From: Micrococcales bacterium
GTDB lineage: Bacteria; Actinomycetota; Actinomycetes; S36-B12; UBA5976
Length of the DNA stretch: 12,277 bases
Reading direction: 5' to 3'
Assembly (NCBI GenBank): GCA_024640585.1
Contig: JAHEEQ010000021.1
Coordinates: 1 to 12,277, forward strand
The notes under the pieces: model-generated
Told to the model about the DNA's origin: nothing
Seen by the model: the letters and a program-made list of their open reading frames with translations, nothing else
The model's database searches: none
Program-made: the position numbers and the translations under genes
Shown: in pieces, positions 6,640 through 12,277 of the stretch
Layout: the number at the start of each line of letters is the position of its first letter
How positions within the stretch are numbered: position 1 is the first letter of the stretch

Positions 6640-6671
6640 CTACTACTACTACGAACTATCTATATAAATAA
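6640..6671 (+). other. DnaA-trio-like array and AT-rich unwinding tract
   Basis: Four consecutive CTA triplets (6640-6651) followed by CGA and then the AT-rich ATCTATATAAATAA (6658-6671). On the other strand this reads as 3'-GAT repeats, the DnaA-trio pattern described for B. subtilis, where DnaA loads on single-stranded DNA to open the origin. The array is in phase and lies just after a DnaA box. Confidence 0.7.
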
Positions 6672-6753
6672 GCCCTGAACACAAGGGGTTGTGGTTTTGT
6701 GTAAAACTTTTTCCAAAACCAAGTGTCATGTTTATCCCCCATTATTCCGCTCA

Positions 6754-6777
6754 CTTACGAATGTTCTTATTCGTAAG
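6754..6777. promoter_or_regulatory. Palindrome upstream of the VWA gene (possible operator)
   Basis: Perfect 9-bp arms CTTACGAAT (6754-6762) and ATTCGTAAG (6769-6777) around a 6-nt centre GTTCTT. It lies 31 bp before the GTG start of the VWA gene. A TAAATA that could act as a -10 element follows at 6783-6788, so the palindrome would cover the -35 area. That fits a repressor operator, but it could also mark the edge of the origin or of an inserted segment. Confidence 0.5.
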
Positions 6778-6808
6778 CAAACTAAATACCAACTAAACAG
6801 GGGGCAAC

Positions 6809-7435
6809 GTGACCAAACCAGGTTACACACACGTCTCACTAGTGGTCGACCGCTCAGGCTCAATGCAGGGCATGGCAGCTGAATCCACTAGTGGCATAAA
6901 TGCACTAATTACTGAACAGATCGCCGAACCTGGCGAATTCTCAGTGACTCTAACTCAGTTCGACACTCAGTTCGACTCAATCTGCCGACTTTCAACTAAA
7001 AATCCGGATTACGTTCTGGAGCCTCGTGGTTCTACCGCACTCCTTGATGCGGTTGGCAATGAAATTTTGGCCACAGGTGAAGACCTAACCAAAATCAATG
7101 AGAGTGATCGCCCAGAACGGGTCATTTTTGTAATCGTGACCGATGGCCAAGAAAACGCGAGTTCGAACTACACACTCGAACAAGTACGGGCGCTCATTAA
7201 GCAGCAGACCGAGAATTACAACTGGGATTTTCAATTCCTAGGCGTAAATGAGGCTGCTTGGCAAGGAGCTGATTTAGGAATGAAGTTCTCAGCATTTGAA
7301 GGTTCAGCAAAAGGATCGTCTGCTTCCTACAAACGCTTAAACCATGAAATGAAGCGGGTACGTAATAGCGCTGACTTGAGCCAAAAACTAGAAATCCCAG
7401 ATTTCATTCCCGAATCTGACGACGACAACCTCTAA
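6809..7435 (+). CDS. Stand-alone von Willebrand factor A (VWA) domain protein
   Basis: It has 208 residues with a GTG start at 6809-6811 and an AGGGGG ribosome-binding site at 6799-6804. The metal-ion-dependent adhesion motif is intact: DRSGS at 14-18, T76 in RGSTALLDA and D112 in VIVTDGQENAS. After the fold comes NYNWDFQFLGVNEAAWQGA (137-155), which I recall as typical of a family of short VWA proteins found in bacteria and phages. The tail is acidic (ESDDDNL). There is no signal peptide or membrane segment, so it should be cytoplasmic. The function is unknown; VWA domains bind metal and partner proteins. It interrupts the usual dnaA-oriC-dnaN order and is bounded by a palindrome and a strong hairpin. 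A role in replication is possible but only suggested by position. Confidence 0.9.
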   Translation: MTKPGYTHVSLVVDRSGSMQGMAAESTSGINALITEQIAEPGEFSVTLTQFDTQFDSICRLSTKNPDYVLEPRGSTALLDAVGNEILATGEDLTKINESDRPERVIFVIVTDGQENASSNYTLEQVRALIKQQTENYNWDFQFLGVNEAAWQGADLGMKFSAFEGSAKGSSASYKRLNHEMKRVRNSADLSQKLEIPDFIPESDDDNL

Positions 7436-7455
7436 AACGTCAACCGACCCCAAGT

Positions 7456-7499
7456 GGTGACTATGGAGCGCTAATCTGCCACGATTAGCGCTCCTCACC
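7456..7499. terminator. Strong hairpin between the VWA gene and dnaN
   Basis: Perfect 12-bp arms GGAGCGCTAATC (7465-7476) and GATTAGCGCTCC (7483-7494) with a 6-nt loop TGCCAC. The stem extends with GGTGA (7456-7460) and TCACC (7495-7499) across a 4-nt bulge. No T-run follows, so it is not a classic Rho-independent terminator. It starts 21 nt after the VWA stop and ends just before the dnaN ribosome-binding site, so it could stop VWA transcripts, insulate dnaN, or control dnaN translation. Confidence 0.6.
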
Positions 7500-7517
7500 T
7501 TTAAGGAAGTGGCTTTA

Positions 7518-8648
7518 GTGAAAATTCGCATTGAGAAGGATGCACTTGCAGATGCAGTCAACTGGACTGCTCGTGCGCTTGGTAATTCAAGAACCGGAAA
7601 AAATATTGGTTTGGGAATTGAAGCCGAAGGTGACAAAGTAGTTTTAATTGCATACGACCGTGACATTAGTGCACGTGCAGAAATTGATGCAGTAGTTGAA
7701 GAAGCTGGTAAATGTGTAGTTCCTGGTCGCCTTTTAACAGACATCACAAAAACCCTTCCATCAGCACCAGTATCTATTTCTTTAAACGACAACAACATTG
7801 ACATTGTTTGTGGTCGTTCTTCATTCGATCTACCAACTATTACAAATGATGATTTTCCAAAAATGGTTGAACTACCAACACCAATCGGCACTATTGCAGG
7901 TGCAAACCTTGCTTATGCAGTTTCACAAGTTGTAATAGCTGCACACGTTGGCGATAACCGACCAAACCTCACAGGTATCCAATTTGAATTCTTCAAAAAC
8001 ATAATCACACTTGGTGCAACTGATACTTTCCGGCTTGCACTTAAAGATGTTGAATGGAATCCCGTGGTGGAAGACCCAGAACTTGCGGTTTTAATTCCTG
8101 CTCACAAAGTAAGCGACATTGCAAAAGGTCTACAGGATTGCGAAAAAGTTGAAATCTCACTTTCAACTGGTAAAGAAAATACCTTGATTGGTTTTTCTGG
8201 AAACGGTCGCAGTATTGCGGTTTCACTACTTCCAAATCAATTTCCAAAATATCGGACAAGCATTCCTGCCCCAGGCCCAATCACTGCTTATGTTGAAGTA
8301 AATACATTGGCGGCTGCAGTTCGACGCGTGCGACTAGTTTTGGAAGACAAGGACAACAGTTTCATCCACCTTGAACTTGGTTCCAACGAACTAACTTTGA
8401 CAGCTCGCGGAACTTCAAACGGTTTAGCCAGCGAAGTTTTGGATGCAGCAATCGATGGTGCACTCGATGGTCCAATTCTTTTCGATCCAAACCGTTTGCT
8501 AGAAGGTTTGACATCACTGAATACACCACACGCAAAATTCCAATTCCTTTCGGTCAAAGAACCTGCATTGCTTTCAGGAGCGAAAGAAGCTGGCAAAGAT
8601 GATGCCGGTGGATATAAATATTGGTTAATGCCAAAACCACCGCGTTAA
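7518..8648 (+). CDS. dnaN: DNA polymerase III beta subunit (sliding clamp)
   Basis: DnaN is the ring-shaped clamp that tethers polymerase to DNA. I choose the GTG at 7518 (MKIRIEKDALADAVNWTARAL), giving 376 residues. It matches the usual clamp N-terminus, and AAGGAA at 7503-7508 is then 9 nt upstream. A GTG at 7509 would add three residues but sits on the ribosome-binding site. Three clamp domains of about 125 residues each fit the length; recognisable blocks include GRLLTDITKTLP, NRPNLTGIQFEF, ATDTFRLAL, and FDPNRLLEGL near the end. The C-terminus reads YWLMPKPPR rather than the common LMPVRL type, a small departure near the peptide-binding cleft. It is followed by recF after 3 nt. Confidence 0.97.
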   Translation: MKIRIEKDALADAVNWTARALGNSRTGKNIGLGIEAEGDKVVLIAYDRDISARAEIDAVVEEAGKCVVPGRLLTDITKTLPSAPVSISLNDNNIDIVCGRSSFDLPTITNDDFPKMVELPTPIGTIAGANLAYAVSQVVIAAHVGDNRPNLTGIQFEFFKNIITLGATDTFRLALKDVEWNPVVEDPELAVLIPAHKVSDIAKGLQDCEKVEISLSTGKENTLIGFSGNGRSIAVSLLPNQFPKYRTSIPAPGPITAYVEVNTLAAAVRRVRLVLEDKDNSFIHLELGSNELTLTARGTSNGLASEVLDAAIDGALDGPILFDPNRLLEGLTSLNTPHAKFQFLSVKEPALLSGAKEAGKDDAGGYKYWLMPKPPR

Positions 8649-8651
8649 AAA

Positions 8652-9776
8652 ATGTATGTATCAGGTTTAAGTCTTTTGCGGTTCCGGTCTTATGACTATG
8701 TGAACATCAAACTTGTACCTGGAATAAATGTTTTCATTGGAACAAACGGTCAAGGTAAAACTAACTTAATTGAGGCTCTTAATTACTGCGCATCTTTTTC
8801 GAGTCACCGTGTCGCAGGCGACCAACCACTGGTTAAAGCTGGTGAGACTTCGGCTGCGGTTCAAGTTGTAGTAGAACAAGACACACGCACAATTTCGCTA
8901 GACGTCGAAATCACGCCAGGAAAAGCGAACAAGGCAAAACAAAACGGCTCGCAACTTTCAAAAGCGCGTGAATTACTCGGCATATTGTTGACCGTAACTT
9001 TTGCCCCAGAAGATTTGATGTTGGTTAAAGGAGATCCATCCGAACGCCGAAAATTCATGGATGATTCCATTACACAATTAATTCCAAGTTTTGCCGGAGT
9101 TCGAGCTGACTTTGAAAAATGTTTGAAACAAAGAAATGCACTTTTGAAATCAGCGTATGGGAAACGAACAGACGATGTTTTCCACACGCTAGATGTGTGG
9201 GATGTGCAGCTGGCAAAAACTGGTGCCGCGGTTATGTATCACCGTTTAAAACTAGTTGAAAATATGCAAGCGCTAGTTTCAAATTCTTATGAAAAAGTTT
9301 CTGATGACCGAGGTCCTCTAAACATTTCTTACGTTTCAAATCTAGAAGTACCTGCCGGCGAACTCACAATTGCTTCGCTCGAGGCAGCACTTCTTGAAGC
9401 GCTTGCAACGAAAAGAAATAGCGAGCTAGATCGTGGAATAACTTTGGTTGGACCGCATCGTGACGAGTTGCAACTTATGTTGCGCGATCTACCAGTCCGC
9501 GGTTACGCAAGCCATGGCGAATCTTGGTCTTGTGCATTAGCATTGAAATTAAGTTTGTGGGAGTTACTAAAACGTTCATCTCGCGGTGGCGATCCAGTTT
9601 TGATTCTTGATGATGTGTTTGCAGAACTTGACGAAATTCGCAGACGCAAACTTGTTGACTTAGTAAAAGACAACGAACAAACTATTGTTACTGCGGCAGT
9701 TGCTGGGGATGTGCCAAGCGAACTTGATGGCGCAATGTTTAGCGTAAACGAAGGGAAGGTGAATCGAGTTGAATAA
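8652..9776 (+). CDS. recF: DNA replication and repair protein RecF
   Basis: RecF is an SMC-like ATPase that helps load RecA at gaps, with RecO and RecR. It has 374 residues. Walker A GTNGQGKT is at 30-37, the ABC signature region GYASHGESWSCALALKL at 284-300, Walker B DPVLILDDVF at 314-323 and the D-loop AELD at 324-327. The ATG at 8652 is 3 nt after the dnaN stop, so the two genes are co-translated. Length and motifs are complete. Its last codons overlap the dciA start. Confidence 0.97.
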   Translation: MYVSGLSLLRFRSYDYVNIKLVPGINVFIGTNGQGKTNLIEALNYCASFSSHRVAGDQPLVKAGETSAAVQVVVEQDTRTISLDVEITPGKANKAKQNGSQLSKARELLGILLTVTFAPEDLMLVKGDPSERRKFMDDSITQLIPSFAGVRADFEKCLKQRNALLKSAYGKRTDDVFHTLDVWDVQLAKTGAAVMYHRLKLVENMQALVSNSYEKVSDDRGPLNISYVSNLEVPAGELTIASLEAALLEALATKRNSELDRGITLVGPHRDELQLMLRDLPVRGYASHGESWSCALALKLSLWELLKRSSRGGDPVLILDDVFAELDEIRRRKLVDLVKDNEQTIVTAAVAGDVPSELDGAMFSVNEGKVNRVE

Positions 9777-10263
9777 CAACGATGATGTAACTCGAATCGC
9801 CGCGAATCGTTTTCGCAAATTACTGGCCTACATGCAAGCAAGTGGTGTGGTTGCAAAAAATACAACTGGAGTGAAATTAAATCGTTCAAACAATATGTCA
9901 GAACGAGATCCAAAAACAGTTGCATCTGTACTTGAGGATTTCATGATGCAGTCAGAATTTTCAGGGCCAATTGCAGTTGGCACTCTGGCTGCGCGTTGGA
10001 CGCAAATTGTGGGCGAAGAAATCGCAGCGCATGTTTCGATGGGTGAATTTGATCTTGAGACCAAAACTTTGAATCTGATTACCGATTCCACCGCCTGGGC
10101 CACCCAAATGCGCATGCTCGTGCCAACCATCTTGAAAAAGATCGCCGAAGAAATTGGATCTGGTCAAGTTATCGATCTTTCAATTAACGGACCTAAAGGA
10201 CCGAGCTGGAAGCATGGCAATTGGCGAGTTCCGGGCCGAGGTCCTCGAGATACCTACGGCTAA
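9769..10263 (+). CDS. dciA: DciA-like protein (DUF721), probable helicase loader
   Basis: DciA proteins (DUF721) help load the replicative helicase DnaB in bacteria that lack DnaC or DnaI. It has 164 residues. The DUF721 fold spans about 50-140 (VASVLEDFM, then ARWTQIVGEEIAAHV, then the strand LNLITDSTAWATQMRML). The end SWKHGNWRVPGRGPRDTYG is the conserved actinobacterial tail. The start is TTG at 9769, seven bases after an AAGG-type site and overlapping the recF stop by 8 bases. An ATG at 9895 would lose the conserved N-terminal helix. Its place between recF and gyrB is standard for the phylum. Confidence 0.92.
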   Translation: MNNNDDVTRIAANRFRKLLAYMQASGVVAKNTTGVKLNRSNNMSERDPKTVASVLEDFMMQSEFSGPIAVGTLAARWTQIVGEEIAAHVSMGEFDLETKTLNLITDSTAWATQMRMLVPTILKKIAEEIGSGQVIDLSINGPKGPSWKHGNWRVPGRGPRDTYG

Positions 10264-10479
10264 ATCCGCCTCGTAAAGATAGTTTTAAGAAAATTTACCC
10301 CAAAATCTGTGGGTTCCTACCCGAATCATGGGTTAATTCCTAGAAGGCACCTTGTGAGCCAAAATTGAGGAAATTAGGCTCAAAAACAGGTAGAATTTGA
10401 GCCTGTTTTGAAGTCGCTTCCCCCGACTTTTCGGCCCTCACTTGTTGGGGGCCTCGGTTATGTGTGAGGAAGGTATCTA
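10264..10479 (+). promoter_or_regulatory. Structured dciA-gyrB intergenic region
   Basis: 216 bp with no gene but many inverted repeats. Two small stems use ACCC/GGGT (10297-10316 and 10319-10333). Three copies of a five-base element follow: GAGCC (10356-10360), GGCTC (10377-10381) and GAGCC (10399-10403); the middle one can pair with either neighbour, with the second pairing extended to 8 bp. CAAAAACAGG (10381-10390) can also pair with CCTGTTTTG (10402-10410). Nearer gyrB are CCGA-CTTT-TCGG (10423-10434) and GGCCC/GGGCC (10433-10437 and 10449-10453). The gyrB ribosome-binding site GAGGAAGG is at 10466-10473. This could include the end of the dciA transcript and a regulated gyrB leader. Confidence 0.5.
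10365..10396 (+). promoter_or_regulatory. Candidate gyrB promoter
   Basis: TTGAGG (10365-10370) and a good -10 TAGAAT (10391-10396) are separated by 20 nt, longer than ideal. The transcript would start near 10403 with a leader of about 77 nt. The inverted repeats above overlap the spacer, which fits supercoiling-sensitive control of gyrase genes. Weakly supported. Confidence 0.35.
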
Positions 10480-12277
10480 ATGACCTACGACGCCAGTGCC
10501 ATTCAAGTTCTTGAGGGCCTTGATGCGGTTCGTAAACGTCCGGGCATGTACATCGGTTCTACCGGTGAACGTGGCCTGCACCATTTGGTTTATGAAGTAG
10601 TAGACAACTCAGTTGATGAAGCTCTTGCAGGTCATTGCACCCACATTGATGTAACCATTTTGAAAGAAGGCGGCTTAAGTGTTGTAGACAACGGCCGCGG
10701 TATGCCAGTCGATGAGCATCCAGTTGAAAAGAAACCAGCTGTTGAAGTTATTTTGACTGTGTTGCACGCCGGCGGAAAGTTTGGCGGCGGCGGATACGCA
10801 GTTTCTGGCGGTTTGCACGGTGTTGGTGTGACTGTTGTAAATGCTCTTTCAACAAATCTAACTGTTCAAGTTCGCCGCGATGGAAAACTTTACGAACAGT
10901 CATACAAGCATGGTGTTCCGGATGCGCCACTTGCAATTGTTGGCGATGCAAAAGACACTGGAACAAAAGTTACCTTCTGGCCAGACGGAGACATTTTTGA
11001 AACTGTTGATTTTGATTTCACAACTCTTGCACGTCGTTTTCAAGAAATGGCTTTCTTAAATAAAGGTTTAACAATCGCCATAACTGATGAACGTGAATCC
11101 GCAGTTGATGTCGACGGCAAACCACATTCAGTTGTTTACAAATATGACGGCGGTATTGCTGACTTTGTAACTCACATCAATTCTCCTAAGGGTGCATCTC
11201 ACCCAACAGTTATTACTTTCGGATCTGAAGATGACAACCGCGGAATCAGCGCAGAAGTTGCTTTGCAATGGAATGACACCTACACCGAAAGTGTTTACAC
11301 ATTCGCAAACACCATCAACACAATCGAAGGTGGAACCCACGAAGAAGGTTTCCGCACCGCACTTACTTCTTTGTTGAATAAGTTTGCGCGCGACTGGAAC
11401 ATTTTGAAAGAAAAGGATCCAAACCTCACAGGTGATGACGTTCGTGAAGGTTTGACTGCAATTGTTTCTGTGAAATTGCGCGAACCGCAATTCGAAGGAC
11501 AGACCAAAACAAAACTTGGTAACACCGAAGCGAAAACTTTCGTTCAAAAAATCGTAAACGAAAATCTAGGTGCTTGGTTTGAAGCGAATCCTTCTGAAGG
11601 AAAAGATATTGCCCGCAAGTGTGTGAATGCAGCATCTGCACGAATTGCAGCTCGCAAAGCGCGCGACCTTGCTCGCAACCGAAAAGGATTGCTCGGCGGC
11701 GGCGGACTTCCTGGAAAGCTTGCGGATTGTTCAAGCAATGTTCCAGAAGAATGTGAAGTATTCATTGTGGAAGGTGACTCTGCAGGTGGTTCTGCAAAAC
11801 AAGGTCGCGATCCTCGCACTCAAGCAATCTTGCCGATTCGCGGAAAGATTTTGAACGTTGAAAAAGCTCGCATCGACAGAGTACTGCAAAACAACGAAGT
11901 TCAAGCATTAATTAGTGCGCTTGGAACCGGTGTACATGACGACTTCGATATGAACAAACTTCGCTATCACAAAATTGTTTTGATGGCGGACGCTGACGTC
12001 GATGGTCAACACATTCGCACCTTGCTATTAACGCTGTTGTTCCGCTTTATGAAACCATTGATTGAAAATGGTCATGTGTTCCTAGCTCAACCGCCACTTT
12101 ACAAAATCAAGTGGGGTCGAGATGATTTCCAGTACGCGTATTCAGATCGCGAACGTGATGCTTTGATAAAACAAGGTGTTGAAGCTGGCAAGAAACTTCC
12201 AAAGGATGAGGCAGTTCAACGTTACAAAGGTCTTGGTGAAATGAATCACGAAGAACTTCGCGTAACCACAATGGACA
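10480..12277 (+). CDS. gyrB: DNA gyrase subunit B (partial, C-terminus missing)
   Basis: GyrB is the ATPase subunit of DNA gyrase, which adds negative supercoils. 599 codons are visible; about 50 are missing at the right edge. The ATG at 10480 has GAGGAAGG 7 nt upstream. The GHKL ATPase domain shows [13 protein letters not shown] (39-51, with the catalytic E39), [12 protein letters not shown] (70-81) and [14 protein letters not shown] (110-123). The transducer domain follows, with the [12 protein letters not shown] block at 337-348. The TOPRIM domain carries [15 protein letters not shown] (430-444), [11 protein letters not shown] (454-464) and the metal-binding DADVDG (504-509). The last visible residues, [19 protein letters not shown], are the usual GyrB sequence close to the end. 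It is GyrB rather than ParE given its position at the origin and these blocks. Confidence 0.98.
   Translation, partial: MTYDASAIQVLEGLDAVRKRPGMYIGSTGERGLHHLVYEVVDNSVDEALAGHCTHIDVTILKEGGLSVVDNGRGMPVDEHPVEKKPAVEVILTVLHAGGKFGGGGYAVSGGLHGVGVTVVNALSTNLTVQVRRDGKLYEQSYKHGVPDAPLAIVGDAKDTGTKVTFWPDGDIFETVDFDFTTLARRFQEMAFLNKGLTIAITDERESAVDVDGKPHSVVYKYDGGIADFVTHINSPKGASHPTVITFGSEDDNRGISAEVALQWNDTYTESVYTFANTINTIEGGTHEEGFRTALTSLLNKFARDWNILKEKDPNLTGDDVREGLTAIVSVKLREPQFEGQTKTKLGNTEAKTFVQKIVNENLGAWFEANPSEGKDIARKCVNAASARIAARKARDLARNRKGLLGGGGLPGKLADCSSNVPEECEVFIVEGDSAGGSAKQGRDPRTQAILPIRGKILNVEKARIDRVLQNNEVQALISALGTGVHDDFDMNKLRYHKIVLMADADVDGQHIRTLLLTLLFRFMKPLIENGHVFLAQPPLYKIKWGRDDFQYAYSDRERDALIKQGVEAGKKLPKDEAVQRYKGLGEMNHEELRVTTMD

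Larger units (their letters stand above)
6352..6808. other. Replication origin region oriC (dnaA to VWA gene intergenic)
   Basis: A 457-bp stretch with no credible gene. From left to right it has a DnaA box on the minus strand (6421), a degenerate one on minus (6494), four on plus (6521, 6553, 6565, 6618), a CTA-triplet array (6640-6651), an AT-rich tract (6657-6671) and a palindrome at 6754-6777 just before the next gene. DnaA box density, the position after dnaA and the divergence of gene direction support oriC. The 6680-6750 part holds weaker box-like sequences such as TGTGTAAAA at 6698 and TTATCCCCC at 6732, which I do not call. Confidence 0.9.

Noticed and set aside
6640..6651. CTA repeats as a simple microsatellite
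   Set aside because: Possible, but the phasing, position after a DnaA box and the AT-rich tract that follows fit a DnaA-trio better.
6754..6777. LexA (SOS) box at the palindrome
   Set aside because: The actinobacterial SOS box needs GAAC-N4-GTTC; the centre here reads GAATGTTCTTATTC, with the half-sites wrong.
6691..6882. A 63-codon plus-strand frame starting at a GTG in oriC
   Set aside because: It overlaps the start of the VWA gene in another frame, has no ribosome-binding site or recognisable sequence, and crosses the palindrome.
7465..7494. Classic Rho-independent terminator
   Set aside because: The stem is strong but is followed by TCACCTTTAAGG with no T-run, so I call it a hairpin that may terminate rather than a standard terminator.
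7509..7517. GTG at 7509 as the dnaN start
   Set aside because: It would sit directly on the AAGGAA ribosome-binding site; the GTG at 7518 has proper spacing and the conserved N-terminus.
7388..7891. A 167-codon minus-strand frame opposite dnaN
   Set aside because: It is antisense to a certain gene, crosses the hairpin, and shows serine/threonine-rich composition typical of shadow frames.
1..12277. CRISPR arrays, insertion sequences, tRNA genes or defence genes
   Set aside because: No regular spaced repeats, transposase motifs, cloverleaf-like sequences or defence-type proteins were seen on either strand.

Overview
This window is the chromosome replication origin neighbourhood of an actinobacterium. 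Leftward genes from rpmH to parB run away from rightward genes from dnaA to gyrB, so both arms read with the departing replication forks. The order parB-parA-rsmG-khpB-yidC-yidD-rnpA-rpmH | dnaA-oriC-(insert)-dnaN-recF-dciA-gyrB is the classic actinobacterial arrangement. Several protein details fit too: the RecF GYASHGESWS signature, the GRGPRDTYG tail of DciA, the RHQIARKVR block of RnpA and many GTG/TTG starts. The DNA is AT-richer than in Streptomyces or Mycobacterium and the genes are tightly packed. This would suit a streamlined low-GC lineage such as the freshwater or marine Nanopelagicales-type actinobacteria, but that placement is inference only.

Left arm (1-4604, all minus strand): 50S protein L34 (rpmH), the RNase P protein (rnpA), the membrane-insertion pair yidD/yidC, the RNA-binding protein KhpB/Jag, the 16S rRNA methyltransferase RsmG and the chromosome partition genes parA and parB (parB runs off the left edge). 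Gaps are 0-61 nt and parA/parB overlap by one base, so this looks like one long transcription unit from a promoter near 4640-4666. Two perfect 16-bp parS sites (TGTTTCACGTGAAACA) lie inside the first codons of parA and rsmG, and both are translated as VSRET.

Centre (4605-6808): a 280-bp divergent region with three DnaA boxes and a likely dnaA promoter, then dnaA itself, then a 457-bp non-coding stretch that I call oriC. It holds at least six DnaA boxes, a box followed at 13 nt by four CTA triplets (a DnaA-trio-like unwinding element), and an AT-rich tract.

Insert (6754-7499): between oriC and dnaN sits a 208-residue von Willebrand factor A (VWA) protein with an intact metal-binding motif. 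It is not part of the standard gene order. A 9-bp-arm palindrome lies just before it and a strong 12-bp-stem hairpin just after it. This is the most unusual part of the window.

Right arm (7518-12277, plus strand): the sliding clamp dnaN, recF (3 nt later), the helicase loader candidate dciA (overlapping recF), a 216-bp structured leader with a candidate promoter, and gyrB, which runs off the right edge. There is no gnd-like gene between dnaN and recF, unlike in Streptomyces. Apart from the VWA gene and the cis-acting DNA structures, this is a core housekeeping region. I see no defence system, mobile element, CRISPR array or tRNA.
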